A DNA stretch of 64,000 bases from Hyphomonadaceae bacterium (GTDB taxonomy: Bacteria; Pseudomonadota; Alphaproteobacteria; Caulobacterales; Hyphomonadaceae), in NCBI GenBank assembly GCA_024743315.1, contig JANSWU010000001.1, positions 558,001-622,000 on the forward strand. The letters run 5' to 3'. The translations under genes and the position numbers were made by a program. This document shows positions 43,671 to 52,700 of this stretch, piece after piece (positions within the stretch are counted from its first letter, which is position 1; each line of letters opens with the position of its first letter). The notes below the pieces were generated by a model. That model was not told where the DNA came from, did not search any database, and saw only the letters and a program-made list of their open reading frames with translations.

Positions 43671-44102
43671 ATGTCGCTTTATATCTGGATCAAAGCCATT
43701 CACGTCATCTTCGTGATTGCCTGGATGGCCGGCCTGTTGATCTTTCCCCGCTATAAATTGCATCAGCTCAAATCGAAGCCAGGCGACGAGCTATTTGAAA
43801 CCATGAAGGATGCGTCAGCGCGGCTGCGGAGAATTATTCTGACCCCAGCGCTCCTCATTGTTTGGGCACTCGGCATCACCATGCTGCTCTTGAATCAAAC
43901 CCTGCTCTCGAGCGGATGGATGCATGCAAAGCTGGCGCTCGTCTTGATCTTGAGCGGTGTGCATGGATATTTCGTTTCTATCGGCCGAAAAATCGATGCC
44001 GGCAGTGAAGCAGTCAGCCCAAGGACCCTGAAAATGCTGAACGAGTTGCCATTTGTGATCATGATTGGCGTCGTCATCTTCGCGGTGGTCAAACCTTTCT
44101 GA
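43671..44102 (+). CDS. hemJ: Protoporphyrinogen oxidase HemJ
   Basis: 143 residues, UPF0093. Four membrane helices with [23 protein letters not shown] (conserved His near residue 10), [21 protein letters not shown] and [19 protein letters not shown]. It oxidises protoporphyrinogen IX in organisms without HemG or HemY. Its position one step after hemE, with 3 bases between, supports a heme operon. A 7-bp hairpin (44101-44121) begins within its stop codon. Confidence 0.92.
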   Translation: MSLYIWIKAIHVIFVIAWMAGLLIFPRYKLHQLKSKPGDELFETMKDASARLRRIILTPALLIVWALGITMLLLNQTLLSSGWMHAKLALVLILSGVHGYFVSIGRKIDAGSEAVSPRTLKMLNELPFVIMIGVVIFAVVKPF

Positions 44103-44229
44103 GCCTTCACAGTCAAGGCTCTTGACCAAAGGGCAGGTTTTGCTCATATGCAGGGCAAGTCGCCGTCCGGCGCACCGCCCGTTCTGGGCCCTACATTTTC
44201 CCATACTTATAATTGGATACCGGCACCTC

Positions 44230-45525
44230 ATGCCTGATACCGCACCCGAAATTGATCTCCCGTCCCAAGTCTATCTGCGCGAGCTCAAAGCCAAATCCCC
44301 CACCGATCTCCTCGCTTATGCCGAAATGCTGGATGTCGAGAACGCATCTTCACTGCGCACGCAGGACATGTTGTTCGCCATTCTCAAAGAATTGGCCGAA
44401 CAGGAAGTCGAGATCATTGGCCGCGGTGTGGTTGAGGTCTTGCAAGACGGGTTCGGGTTCCTGCGCTCGCCGGAGTCGAATTATCTTGCCGGCCCGGATG
44501 ATATTTATGTCAGCCCAAAGGTCCTGAAAAAAGCCGGTGTTAAAACCGGCGATACGGTTGAAGGCCCGATTGCAGAGCCGGGTGAGAATGAACGCTATTT
44601 CGCCCTGACCGATGTCAGCTCGATCAATTTCGAAGACCCGGAAAAAGCACGTCAGAAAGTCCACTTTGACAATTTGACCCCCCTTTATCCTGAAGAGCGA
44701 CTGCTCATGGAAGGCCAGGATCCGACGAAAAAAGATCGCTCCGGCCGTGTCATCGATATCGTGTCGCCGATCGGGAAAGGTCAGCGCGCCTTGATCGTGG
44801 CGCCGCCGCGGACCGGTAAGACGGTCTTGCTCCAGAACATCGCGGCATCCATCGAAGAGAATCATCCGGAATGCTATCTCATTGTTCTGCTGATCGACGA
44901 GCGTCCCGAAGAGGTGACCGACATGAAGCGCTCGGTCAAAGGCGAAGTGATTTCGTCCACTTTTGACGAGCCAGCCAGCCGTCACGTGGCGGTGGCGGAA
45001 ATGGTCATCGAAAAAGCCAAGCGCCTGGTCGAGCATGGCCGGGATGTGGTCATCTTGCTCGACTCGATTACCCGTTTGGGCCGTGCTTATAACACCTCTG
45101 TTCCAAGTTCCGGCAAAGTCCTGACAGGCGGTGTGGATGCCAATGCGTTGCAACGTCCGAAACGGTTCTTCGGGGCGGCGCGCAACGTTGAGAATGGCGG
45201 CTCCCTGACAATTGTCGCAACCGCCTTGATCGATACCGGCTCGCGTATGGACGAGGTTATCTTTGAAGAATTCAAAGGCACCGGTAACTCTGAAATCGTG
45301 CTTGATCGCAAAGTTGCCGACAAGCGGACCTTCCCAGCCATCGATATTATGAAGTCCGGCACCCGGAAAGAAGAGCTGATCACCGACAAGGTCCAGCTCC
45401 AGAAAATCTATGTCTTACGTCGGATTCTAAATCCGATGGGGACGGCCGATGCGATCGAATTCCTCTTGGACAAACTCAAGCAGACCAAGACGAATGATGA
45501 ATTCTTCGAGGCCATGAAGAACTAG
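44230..45525 (+). CDS. rho: Transcription termination factor Rho
   Basis: 431 residues from ATG 44230. RNA-binding OB fold ([26 protein letters not shown]), P-loop [17 protein letters not shown], the [15 protein letters not shown] block, Q-loop ([22 protein letters not shown]) and R-loop are complete. The hexamer terminates transcription and would act on genes here without intrinsic terminators. A TTGACC at 44122 may be a -35 element. The frame is open further up but lacks homology. Confidence 0.98.
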   Translation: MPDTAPEIDLPSQVYLRELKAKSPTDLLAYAEMLDVENASSLRTQDMLFAILKELAEQEVEIIGRGVVEVLQDGFGFLRSPESNYLAGPDDIYVSPKVLKKAGVKTGDTVEGPIAEPGENERYFALTDVSSINFEDPEKARQKVHFDNLTPLYPEERLLMEGQDPTKKDRSGRVIDIVSPIGKGQRALIVAPPRTGKTVLLQNIAASIEENHPECYLIVLLIDERPEEVTDMKRSVKGEVISSTFDEPASRHVAVAEMVIEKAKRLVEHGRDVVILLDSITRLGRAYNTSVPSSGKVLTGGVDANALQRPKRFFGAARNVENGGSLTIVATALIDTGSRMDEVIFEEFKGTGNSEIVLDRKVADKRTFPAIDIMKSGTRKEELITDKVQLQKIYVLRRILNPMGTADAIEFLLDKLKQTKTNDEFFEAMKN

Positions 45526-45527
45526 GC

Positions 45528-46850
45528 ATGGCCTTGCGCCAGGACACGATTTGCGCACTTGCCACGGGACAACCGCCAGCGGCGATTGCGACGCTCCGGA
45601 TTTCAGGTCCTTCCACCAGTCAAATCATCGAAAAACGTTTATCAATCAAGAGTTTAACGCCAAGGCGGGCGACTCTGGTCGATCTCCGGGATGCCGCCGG
45701 AGCCCTTATTGATTCCGGTCTAGCCATATATATGCCGGGTCCCAACAGCTATACGGGCGAAGACACGCTTGAGCTGTCCTTGCATGGCGGCCGGATGATT
45801 ACCGAACTGGCGCTGCAATCGATCATGGCTGCGGGCGCCCGATTAGCCGATCCGGGAGAATTCACCCGCCGCGCATTCGAGGCCGGCAAGATGGATCTGA
45901 CCCGTGCCGAGGCCGTGGCCGATCTGATCGACGCTGAAAGCGAAGCCCAATTGGGTCAAGCCTTGAAACAGATGGATGGCGCGCTTGAAGATTTGTATTC
46001 TAGGTGGCGCGGGCAATTAACAGACTGCCTCGCTTTGCTGGAGGCGAGCATCGATTTTCCCGATGAAGAAGACGCGCCAGATCGCGTCGATGGCCCGGTC
46101 AGCGACCGGCTCGAGGCGCTGGTCGCTGACCTCAATCATGCGTTGGCCGAGGGCAATATTACCGAGCGTATCCGCGATGGCTTCAAGATCGCGATCCTCG
46201 GAAAACCGAATGCCGGCAAATCCACCCTGTTGAATCAACTTTCCAAACGCGATGCGGCGATCGTCACCGACATCCCCGGTACGACCCGCGATATTGTCGA
46301 AGTGCGACTGGTCATGGGCGGCTATCTGGTCTGGCTGTCAGATACAGCCGGTTTGCGCGAAACCACGGACAGGGTTGAAGCTGAGGGTGTCCGGCGCGCC
46401 GAGAAGGCGGCCGCCGAATCGGACTTGCGCATCTGGCTCTATGATGCCCGGGACTCCTTTGATGTCGCACAGGTCAAACCCGGCGATCTGATCGTCGCGA
46501 ACAAGTCAGACCTGGTCGCACGTCTGGATGTTTCACGTGAAACAATGGTGATCAGCGCAAAGGATGGCGAGGGAGTTGCGCAGGTCGAACAGGCGATTGT
46601 TTCGCGCCTCAAGGGCATGACCCAGGGTTTGACCGCCCCGATGATCACCCGGGCCCGTCATCGCCAAGGCATTGAGCGCGCGCGACAACATCTCGACCGT
46701 GCCCGTGAACATATGGCGCAAGGTGCGGGGGCTGAGTTTACGGCCGAAGAAGTTCGCCTCGCGAGTCGAGAGCTCGGAACGCTGACCGGGCATGTCGATC
46801 CTGAAATGGTGCTCGGGGCTGTGTTTTCTTCCTTTTGCATCGGCAAATAG
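45528..46850 (+). CDS. mnmE: tRNA modification GTPase MnmE
   Basis: 440 residues, starting 2 bases after the rho stop. Tetrahydrofolate domain (MALRQDTICALATGQPPAAIATLRISG), helical domain, G domain with GKPNAGKSTLLNQLSKRDAAIV, DTAG (SDTAGLRET), NKSD and SAKDG, and the terminal Cys motif FCIGK. With MnmG it makes the xm5U34 wobble modification. A perfect parS site is embedded at 46529-46544 in the linker following the NKSD motif. Confidence 0.97.
   Translation: MALRQDTICALATGQPPAAIATLRISGPSTSQIIEKRLSIKSLTPRRATLVDLRDAAGALIDSGLAIYMPGPNSYTGEDTLELSLHGGRMITELALQSIMAAGARLADPGEFTRRAFEAGKMDLTRAEAVADLIDAESEAQLGQALKQMDGALEDLYSRWRGQLTDCLALLEASIDFPDEEDAPDRVDGPVSDRLEALVADLNHALAEGNITERIRDGFKIAILGKPNAGKSTLLNQLSKRDAAIVTDIPGTTRDIVEVRLVMGGYLVWLSDTAGLRETTDRVEAEGVRRAEKAAAESDLRIWLYDARDSFDVAQVKPGDLIVANKSDLVARLDVSRETMVISAKDGEGVAQVEQAIVSRLKGMTQGLTAPMITRARHRQGIERARQHLDRAREHMAQGAGAEFTAEEVRLASRELGTLTGHVDPEMVLGAVFSSFCIGK
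46529..46544. promoter_or_regulatory. parS site in mnmE
   Basis: Perfect TGTTTCACGTGAAACA, the canonical ParB-binding 16-mer. It encodes the peptide VSRET within the GTPase. Confidence 0.96.
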
Positions 46851-46904
46851 TCTGTTTCTCCCGCGCACAATATTATATGAGGCCTCGAAAGTGAGGTCTG
46901 AGAG

Positions 46905-48785
46905 ATGAGCACGGCTCTGGATTTTGATGTGATCGTGGTCGGCGGCGGCCATGCCGGTTGTGAAGCCGCCTCTGCGGCTGCGCGTATGGGCGCGCGGACG
47001 GCTTTGATCACACATAAAATCGAAACCATCGGCGAGATGTCATGCAATCCGGCGATTGGCGGATTGGGGAAAGGCCATCTCGTACGCGAGATCGATGCGC
47101 TCGATGGCTTGATGGCGCGCGTCGCCGATCAGGCGGGTATTCAATTCCGGATGCTCAATCGCTCGAAAGGACCTGCGGTCTGGGGGCCACGGGCGCAGAT
47201 TGATCGGAAACTGTATCGCGAGGCGATGCAAAAAGAGATCCTCAATCACGACAATCTCGACGTCATTGCGGATGGCGTTGAGGACGTGCTCGTCAAAAAC
47301 GGAATTGTCGCAGGCGTGATTGGGGAATCGGGCTCAACTTACAAAAGCGACGCGGTGGTCATCACGACCGGGACCTTCTTGAAAGGCATCATCCATCGCG
47401 GCGCCGAACGCATTCCGGCGGGCCGCGTCGGGGAGAAACCAGCGATTGGCCTCGCCGAGCGGCTCTACGCGCTTGATCTGCCCATAGGGCGATTGAAAAC
47501 CGGGACACCCGCGCGCTTGAACGGCAATACGATCGACTGGGATCGGTTGGAGATGCAGCCCGCTGATGATGTTCCGATCCCATTTTCTTTCGCGAACAGC
47601 CAAATCCATGTGCCGCAGATTGCGTGCGGGATCACCTATACCAATCCAGAGGCGCACGCGATCATCGCTGAGAACATCAATCAATCCGCGGTCTATTCAG
47701 GGGCGATTGCCGGGCGTGGCCCGCGCTATTGCCCCTCCATCGAAGACAAGATCCATCGTTTTGCCGATAAGACCCGCCACCAGATCTTCCTTGAACCGGA
47801 AGGCTTGGAGGATGACACGGTCTATCCAAATGGGATTTCGACATCGCTTCCACGGGACGTCCAGGATGCCTTTGTCCGAAAGATTGAGGGATTGGAGAAT
47901 GTCGAGATCCTCGAATACGGCTATGCGATTGAATATGATTATGTCGATCCGCGGGCCCTGGACTTCGGTCTTCAAGTGAAAGTCCTGCCCGGCCTGTTCC
48001 TGGCAGGGCAGATCAATGGCACGACTGGATATGAAGAAGCCGGGGCGCAAGGACTTGTCGCCGGTTTGAACGCGGTGCGTTTTACGCGCGGCGAAGACAA
48101 TGCCACGTTTGACAGAGGTGAAGCCTATATCGGGGTTTTGATAGATGATCTGATCACGCGCGGCGTGACGGAGCCGTATCGGATGTTCACCTCACGCGCG
48201 GAGTACCGGCTGTCTTTGCGGTCAGACAATGCCGACCAAAGACTGACTCCGCGTGGCATCGAGCTCGGCTTGGTCGGACCGGGTCGCGCTGAAATGTTTC
48301 ACGTGAAACACTCAGAACTCGAAACGGGTCGAACCTTGATGCAAACCGCGACTCTGACACCGAACGAAGCGCAGAAGCGCGGTTGGAAAGTCAATCAGGA
48401 TGGCCAGCGTCGCAGCGCCTGGGACTATCTCGCCTATCCGACCATCTCAATGACTGACATCGAATCAGCGTTTCCGGAGATCGCGGCCCTGTCCGGTTCG
48501 ATCAAGGCGCAATTGGAAATTGAAGCCATGTATGCCGGCTATATCGAACGCCAGAAGGAAGACGTTGCCGCCTTGCGGCGGGAAGAGGCTTTGAAACTTC
48601 CGGCCGATCTCGATTATGCGGCGGTTGGAGGTCTGACCAACGAAGTCCGGGCCAAACTCGAGCAAATCCAACCCGCCACACTCGGTCAGGCTGGGCGAAT
48701 TGAGGGTATGACTCCGGGCGCCTTGACGGCCCTGCTCGCCTTTGTCCGCCGCCGACCGGATCGAAAGCGCGTAGCGAATGACTGA
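46905..48785 (+). CDS. mnmG: tRNA uridine-5-carboxymethylaminomethyl modification enzyme MnmG
   Basis: 626 residues. FAD loop [54 protein letters not shown] ([15 protein letters not shown]) and [24 protein letters not shown] are standard. It works with MnmE. A perfect parS site (48295-48310) falls in the codons for FHVKH near residue 467. The gene overlaps rsmG by 8 bases at its 3' end. Confidence 0.97.
   Translation: MSTALDFDVIVVGGGHAGCEAASAAARMGARTALITHKIETIGEMSCNPAIGGLGKGHLVREIDALDGLMARVADQAGIQFRMLNRSKGPAVWGPRAQIDRKLYREAMQKEILNHDNLDVIADGVEDVLVKNGIVAGVIGESGSTYKSDAVVITTGTFLKGIIHRGAERIPAGRVGEKPAIGLAERLYALDLPIGRLKTGTPARLNGNTIDWDRLEMQPADDVPIPFSFANSQIHVPQIACGITYTNPEAHAIIAENINQSAVYSGAIAGRGPRYCPSIEDKIHRFADKTRHQIFLEPEGLEDDTVYPNGISTSLPRDVQDAFVRKIEGLENVEILEYGYAIEYDYVDPRALDFGLQVKVLPGLFLAGQINGTTGYEEAGAQGLVAGLNAVRFTRGEDNATFDRGEAYIGVLIDDLITRGVTEPYRMFTSRAEYRLSLRSDNADQRLTPRGIELGLVGPGRAEMFHVKHSELETGRTLMQTATLTPNEAQKRGWKVNQDGQRRSAWDYLAYPTISMTDIESAFPEIAALSGSIKAQLEIEAMYAGYIERQKEDVAALRREEALKLPADLDYAAVGGLTNEVRAKLEQIQPATLGQAGRIEGMTPGALTALLAFVRRRPDRKRVAND
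48295..48310. promoter_or_regulatory. parS site in mnmG
   Basis: Perfect TGTTTCACGTGAAACA, encoding MFHVKH in the protein. Confidence 0.96.
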
Positions 48786-49410
48786 TCGCGACGGATTTGG
48801 CCCAGCGCAATTCCAATCCGAGACAAATGTTTCACGTGAAACATTGGAGAGGATCGTCCGGATCGTTGATGAGCTCGATGCCTGGCGGCACAAAATCAAC
48901 CTGATCGGGCCGTCCGAATTTGATCAGGTCTGGCGCCGCCATGTTCTGGACTCCTGGCAGCTCTTCGATCTGATCCCGGATCCGGGGCTGACCGTTGATT
49001 TGGGATCCGGTTCTGGCTTCCCGGCACTGATTCTGGCTGCGGGATTCGCGTCTACGGAGTCCCATATGACCATGATTGAGAGCGTCGGAAAGAAATGCGC
49101 CTTTCTGCGCGCGGCGGTTCAGGCAGCGGATTTGAATGCCAAAGTCATCCAGGCTCGGGTCGAGGCGGTTAACCCTGACAAAGCCCATTGTGTCACGGCG
49201 CGCGCCTTCGCGCCGCTACCAAAATTGCTAGAATATGCGGCGCCCTGGTTCAAAAACGGGGCTTATGGCGTTTTTCCAAAAGGCCGCCGCTGGCAAGAGG
49301 AATTGACGGCGGCGCAGGAATCTTGGAGATTCTCTTATGAAGCGATTCCCAGTGTGACCGGGGATGGGGCTATTTTGAAGATTTCGGAGGTTTCACGTGT
49401 CGACTCCTAA
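48778..49410 (+). CDS. rsmG: 16S rRNA (guanine(527)-N7)-methyltransferase
   Basis: 210 residues. [36 protein letters not shown] site [15 protein letters not shown] and the [15 protein letters not shown] block are RsmG (GidB). It makes m7G527 in 16S rRNA. It overlaps mnmG (48778-48785) and parA (49397-49410). A parS site sits in codons 17-22, giving VSRET. Confidence 0.96.
   Translation: MTDRDGFGPAQFQSETNVSRETLERIVRIVDELDAWRHKINLIGPSEFDQVWRRHVLDSWQLFDLIPDPGLTVDLGSGSGFPALILAAGFASTESHMTMIESVGKKCAFLRAAVQAADLNAKVIQARVEAVNPDKAHCVTARAFAPLPKLLEYAAPWFKNGAYGVFPKGRRWQEELTAAQESWRFSYEAIPSVTGDGAILKISEVSRVDS
48828..48843. promoter_or_regulatory. parS site in rsmG
   Basis: Perfect TGTTTCACGTGAAACA in the 5' part of rsmG. 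Confidence 0.96.
49390..49399. promoter_or_regulatory. parS half-site at the parA start
   Basis: GTTTCACGTG matches one half plus the centre of parS and ends in the parA GTG start codon; the other arm (TCGAC) does not match. Weak ParB binding and autoregulation are conceivable. Confidence 0.4.
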
Positions 49411-50209
49411 CACTCGCATTCTCGCGATTGCCAATCAGAAAGGCGGGGTCGGGAAAACGACCACGTCAATCAATCTCGGCACGGCCCTCGCCGCTGTCGG
49501 CCGGAAAGTCCTAGTGATCGATTTCGATGCCCAGGGAAACGCCTCAACCGGGCTTGGAATTACCCGTCCGGAACGTCAGCTCACCACGTATGATGTGGTT
49601 GTCCACAATGAATTTCTCGGTGATGCGGTTCTCAACACTCTGGTGCCGCGCCTCGATATTGTCCCCGGCGATGAGAACCTGGCCGGGGTCGAAACGGAAC
49701 TGTCGAGCGACCCGCACCGATCTTATCGCTTGCGCAATGCGCTGCGCACTTATGTCCAGGAAGCGCAGGCCCGCGGCAAAACCGAGTATGATTATATCCT
49801 GATCGATTGCCCGCCTTCCTTGTCAGCCCTGACCATCAATGCCATGACGGCGGCGGACTCATTGCTGGTCCCGCTGCAATGCGAGTTCCTGGCTTTGGAA
49901 GGCTTGAGCCAGCTTTTAAAAACGGTCGAACTTGTGCGCAGCGGCCTCAACCCGGATCTCGACATCCAAGGCGTGGTGCTGACCATGTATGATCGTCGCA
50001 ACAATCTCTCCGACCAAGTGGCGGATGAGGTGCGCTCAGTGCTCGGCGCGAAAGTCTACAACACAGTGATCCCGCGAAATGTTCGTCTGTCTGAGGCGCC
50101 TAGCTTCGGCAAGCCGGCATTGCTGTATGATTATCGTTGCCCGGGCAGCGAAGCTTACATTCGCCTTGCCTCAGAAATGCTGCAGCGTGAACGCGCGCTT
50201 CGAGGATAG
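49397..50209 (+). CDS. parA: Chromosome partitioning ATPase ParA
   Basis: 270 residues with GTG start at 49397 (CGGAGG 5-9 bases upstream). Deviant Walker A ANQKGGVGKTTTSINLGTAL, Walker B YDYILIDCPPSLSALT, and a VIDFDAQGNASTGLG A'-motif. It forms the nucleoid-bound gradient that segregates ParB-parS. It overlaps rsmG by 14 bases and precedes parB by 2 bases. Confidence 0.98.
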   Translation: MSTPNTRILAIANQKGGVGKTTTSINLGTALAAVGRKVLVIDFDAQGNASTGLGITRPERQLTTYDVVVHNEFLGDAVLNTLVPRLDIVPGDENLAGVETELSSDPHRSYRLRNALRTYVQEAQARGKTEYDYILIDCPPSLSALTINAMTAADSLLVPLQCEFLALEGLSQLLKTVELVRSGLNPDLDIQGVVLTMYDRRNNLSDQVADEVRSVLGAKVYNTVIPRNVRLSEAPSFGKPALLYDYRCPGSEAYIRLASEMLQRERALRG

Positions 50210-50211
50210 AT

Positions 50212-51135
50212 ATGTCGCCAGATCCATCCCGGGGAAAACAAAGCCGGCTCGGCAAAGGCCTCTCAGCGCTGATCGGCGAAGTCGAAGGCGTTGGCCTCGC
50301 GCCCGCGCCCGATGAACCGCGCACCACGGACGCGCCCTCAGGAAACGTTCCGGAGTTCGCTGTTTCAGACATCCGTCCGAACCCGGCTCAGCCGCGGCGG
50401 AGTTTTTCTGAAGCTGAACTTGAAGAACTCGCCGCCTCGATCAAAACGCGTGGTGTCTTGCAGCCCATCTTGCTTCGGCCGGATCCAGATGCGCCGAACC
50501 AGTTTCAGATCGTTGCCGGCGAACGGCGTTGGCGCGCCGCTCAGCGGGCCGGCCTGACAACCATTCCTGCAGTGGTCCGCGATATGGACGAGCTACAATT
50601 GCTCGAAGTCGGGATTATCGAAAACGTTCAACGTGAAGACCTCAACCCGATTGAGGAAGCCGAAGCCTATGGCGCCTTGATCAAGCGCTTTGGGCGAACC
50701 CAGGAGAACCTGGCCGAAAGCGTCGGCAAGTCGCGGGCTCATATTGCGAATACAATGCGGTTGCTCAATCTCGGCGAGTCAGCGCGGGAACATTTGCGTC
50801 AGGGCCGAATTTCGGCCGGGCATGCCCGGGCGGCGCTTGGCGCGCCGGATCCGGATCCGGTGGTCGACATGGCGGTTGCGAAAGGTCTGTCGGTTCGTGA
50901 AGTCGAGTCCTTGGTCAAGCGTCTCAAAGATGGCGGCGCGCTCGATACGGTCGCCAAAAAAGTGCAACAGCACGACAAGGATGTCGACACGGAGGCCCTG
51001 GAGAGCGATTTGGCGCGGGTGCTCGGCTTGAAAGTCGACATTCGCCAGGGCCTTAAGGGCGGCGAGTTGCGGATCAAATATGGCGATCTTGAACAATTAG
51101 ACGAATTGTGCCGTCGCCTGACGGCAAAACGCTGA
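50212..51135 (+). CDS. parB: Chromosome partitioning CTPase/DNA-binding protein ParB
   Basis: 307 residues. N-terminal KQSRLGKGLSALIG (ParA-stimulating box), CTPase motif GERRWRAA, ENVQREDLNPIEEAEAY, helix-turn-helix (RTQENLAESVGKSRAHIANTMRLLNL) for parS, and the C-terminal dimer domain. It loads at parS and spreads as a CTP-dependent clamp. Last gene of the conserved origin block; the usual alphaproteobacterial leuS/holA set does not follow. Confidence 0.98.
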   Translation: MSPDPSRGKQSRLGKGLSALIGEVEGVGLAPAPDEPRTTDAPSGNVPEFAVSDIRPNPAQPRRSFSEAELEELAASIKTRGVLQPILLRPDPDAPNQFQIVAGERRWRAAQRAGLTTIPAVVRDMDELQLLEVGIIENVQREDLNPIEEAEAYGALIKRFGRTQENLAESVGKSRAHIANTMRLLNLGESAREHLRQGRISAGHARAALGAPDPDPVVDMAVAKGLSVREVESLVKRLKDGGALDTVAKKVQQHDKDVDTEALESDLARVLGLKVDIRQGLKGGELRIKYGDLEQLDELCRRLTAKR

Positions 51136-51314
51136 TAACTGCCTGTTATTATTGAATATTATTACGTTTGTTTTCTGACGAGATGGGTCCCGCTCTGCCG
51201 GTCATGGCGCGACGGAACCGTGTGTCGAAGCGCGTTTTCGGTTCCTTCCGCGCCAAAAAATCCATACCCTATCTCCAGACTGCCCGATTTGGGCCGGATC
51301 TGGAGGTGATGCAC

Positions 51315-52646
51315 ATGGCCGACACAGCCGTTCAATCGGGCAAAACCCTTCTACGCCCCAAATTGAGTTACAAGGTCCCGGCCCATCCGGGTTATCTCGA
51401 ACGCGGAGACCGCGTGCCTCCGGCGGATGAGCTGTCCCTTGATCAGATTGATTTCGCCGATACCGAGATTTGGCGGCAGAACAAGATGTGGGATCGGTTC
51501 GAGCGGCTGCGCAGGGAAGACCCGGTGCATCTGACGCCCGACAGTTTCTTTGGACCTTATTGGTCAATCACCCGCCATCGCGACATTGTTGCTGTCGATT
51601 CCGATCATAGAAGATTCTCGTCAGATGCCAGCCATGGGGGGATTACACTCAGCAATATGACCGAGACCCTGGTTGGAAGGAGCTTTATCTCTTCAGATGA
51701 GCCGCTTCATTCGGCCCAGCGCAAGGTCGCGCAACCCGCCGTCGCCCCTACCGCCTTGCGCGACTATGAGCCCTTGATCCGAAAACGCACGCAAACGGTC
51801 CTCGACTCGCTGCCCACCAATGAACCGTTCGACTGGGTGCATGCGGTCTCGATCGAACTCACTGCGATGATGCTGGCAACGCTGTTCAATTATCCTCAGG
51901 AGCGCCGTCGTGAGCTGACCCATTGGTCTGACATTACGACCAATCCGTCGGATCCAGACATTTGTCCGGGGGGTATGGAACAATGGCGCAAAGAGTTGAC
52001 CGAATGTGGACAGGTTTTCTGGCAAATATTTCACGATCGAAAAGAGTCTGCGCCGGCAGATGATTTGATGAGCTTGCTCGCGCATGGCGAAGCGACCAAG
52101 GATTTGGATCCGATCGCGCTGTTGGGGACAGTTTTGCTGTTGATCATTGGTGGCAATGATACGACCCGCAATTCGATGTCGGGCGGGGTCTATGCGCTCA
52201 ATCAATTCCCAGGCCAGTATCAAAAAGTGAAGGCCAATCCGGACCTGATCCCGAATATGGTGTCAGAGATTATTCGCTGGCAAACCCCGCTCGCTTATAT
52301 GCGCCGGACCGCGCTTGAAGATGTCGAGATGCATGGCAAATTGATCCGTAAGGGCGATAAGGTTGCGATGTGGTATGTCTCGGGTAATCGCGATGAAAGC
52401 TTCTGGGAAGAAGACCCGAACAAGCTGATCATTGATCGCAAACAGGCGCGCAATCATGTTTCCTTCGGTTTCGGCATCCATCGCTGTGTCGGCAACCGCC
52501 TGGCGGAATTACAATTAAGGATCCTCTGGGAAGAGATCCTGGAGCGATTTGAGCATGTGGAAGTTCTCGACGAGCCGAGCCGCGTTTCAAGCTCTTTCGT
52601 TAAAGGCTATTCTTGGCTGCCCGTCGTCTGCCACCCAAAAAAATAG
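51315..52646 (+). CDS. Cytochrome P450, CYP153-like alkane hydroxylase
   Basis: 443 residues from ATG 51315, with GGAGG eight bases upstream (the ATG at 51309 is too close). I-helix LIIGGNDTTRNSMSG, ExxR in VSEIIRWQTPLAYMRRTA, heme loop FGFGIHRCVGNRLAE with the Cys ligand. Overall spacing fits CYP153, soluble enzymes that hydroxylate terminal carbons of alkanes or fatty acids with ferredoxin partners. No ferredoxin or reductase gene is adjacent. It stands alone after parB. Confidence 0.88.
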   Translation: MADTAVQSGKTLLRPKLSYKVPAHPGYLERGDRVPPADELSLDQIDFADTEIWRQNKMWDRFERLRREDPVHLTPDSFFGPYWSITRHRDIVAVDSDHRRFSSDASHGGITLSNMTETLVGRSFISSDEPLHSAQRKVAQPAVAPTALRDYEPLIRKRTQTVLDSLPTNEPFDWVHAVSIELTAMMLATLFNYPQERRRELTHWSDITTNPSDPDICPGGMEQWRKELTECGQVFWQIFHDRKESAPADDLMSLLAHGEATKDLDPIALLGTVLLLIIGGNDTTRNSMSGGVYALNQFPGQYQKVKANPDLIPNMVSEIIRWQTPLAYMRRTALEDVEMHGKLIRKGDKVAMWYVSGNRDESFWEEDPNKLIIDRKQARNHVSFGFGIHRCVGNRLAELQLRILWEEILERFEHVEVLDEPSRVSSSFVKGYSWLPVVCHPKK

Positions 52647-52670
52647 CCGCCCCGGCGGGAGCGGCTATTT
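52638..52670. terminator. Bidirectional terminator between the P450 and tricorn genes
   Basis: Perfect 10-bp stem AAATAGCCGC/GCGGCTATTT (52641-52650 with 52661-52670) with a 10-base loop. On the minus strand it is followed by a T-run (A-run at 52637-52643), serving the tricorn gene; the plus side also ends in TTT. Confidence 0.88.
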
Positions 52671-52700
52671 GAATTCGGTCCATAAGACTGTGCCCAAACT

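Noticed and set aside
44065-44229. 55-residue N-terminal extension of Rho
   Set aside because: Low-complexity, overlaps hemJ, no homology; ATG 44230 gives the normal start.
50625-50640. Possible further parS in parB (TTCAACGTGAAGA)
   Set aside because: Too many mismatches to TGTTTCACGTGAAACA.
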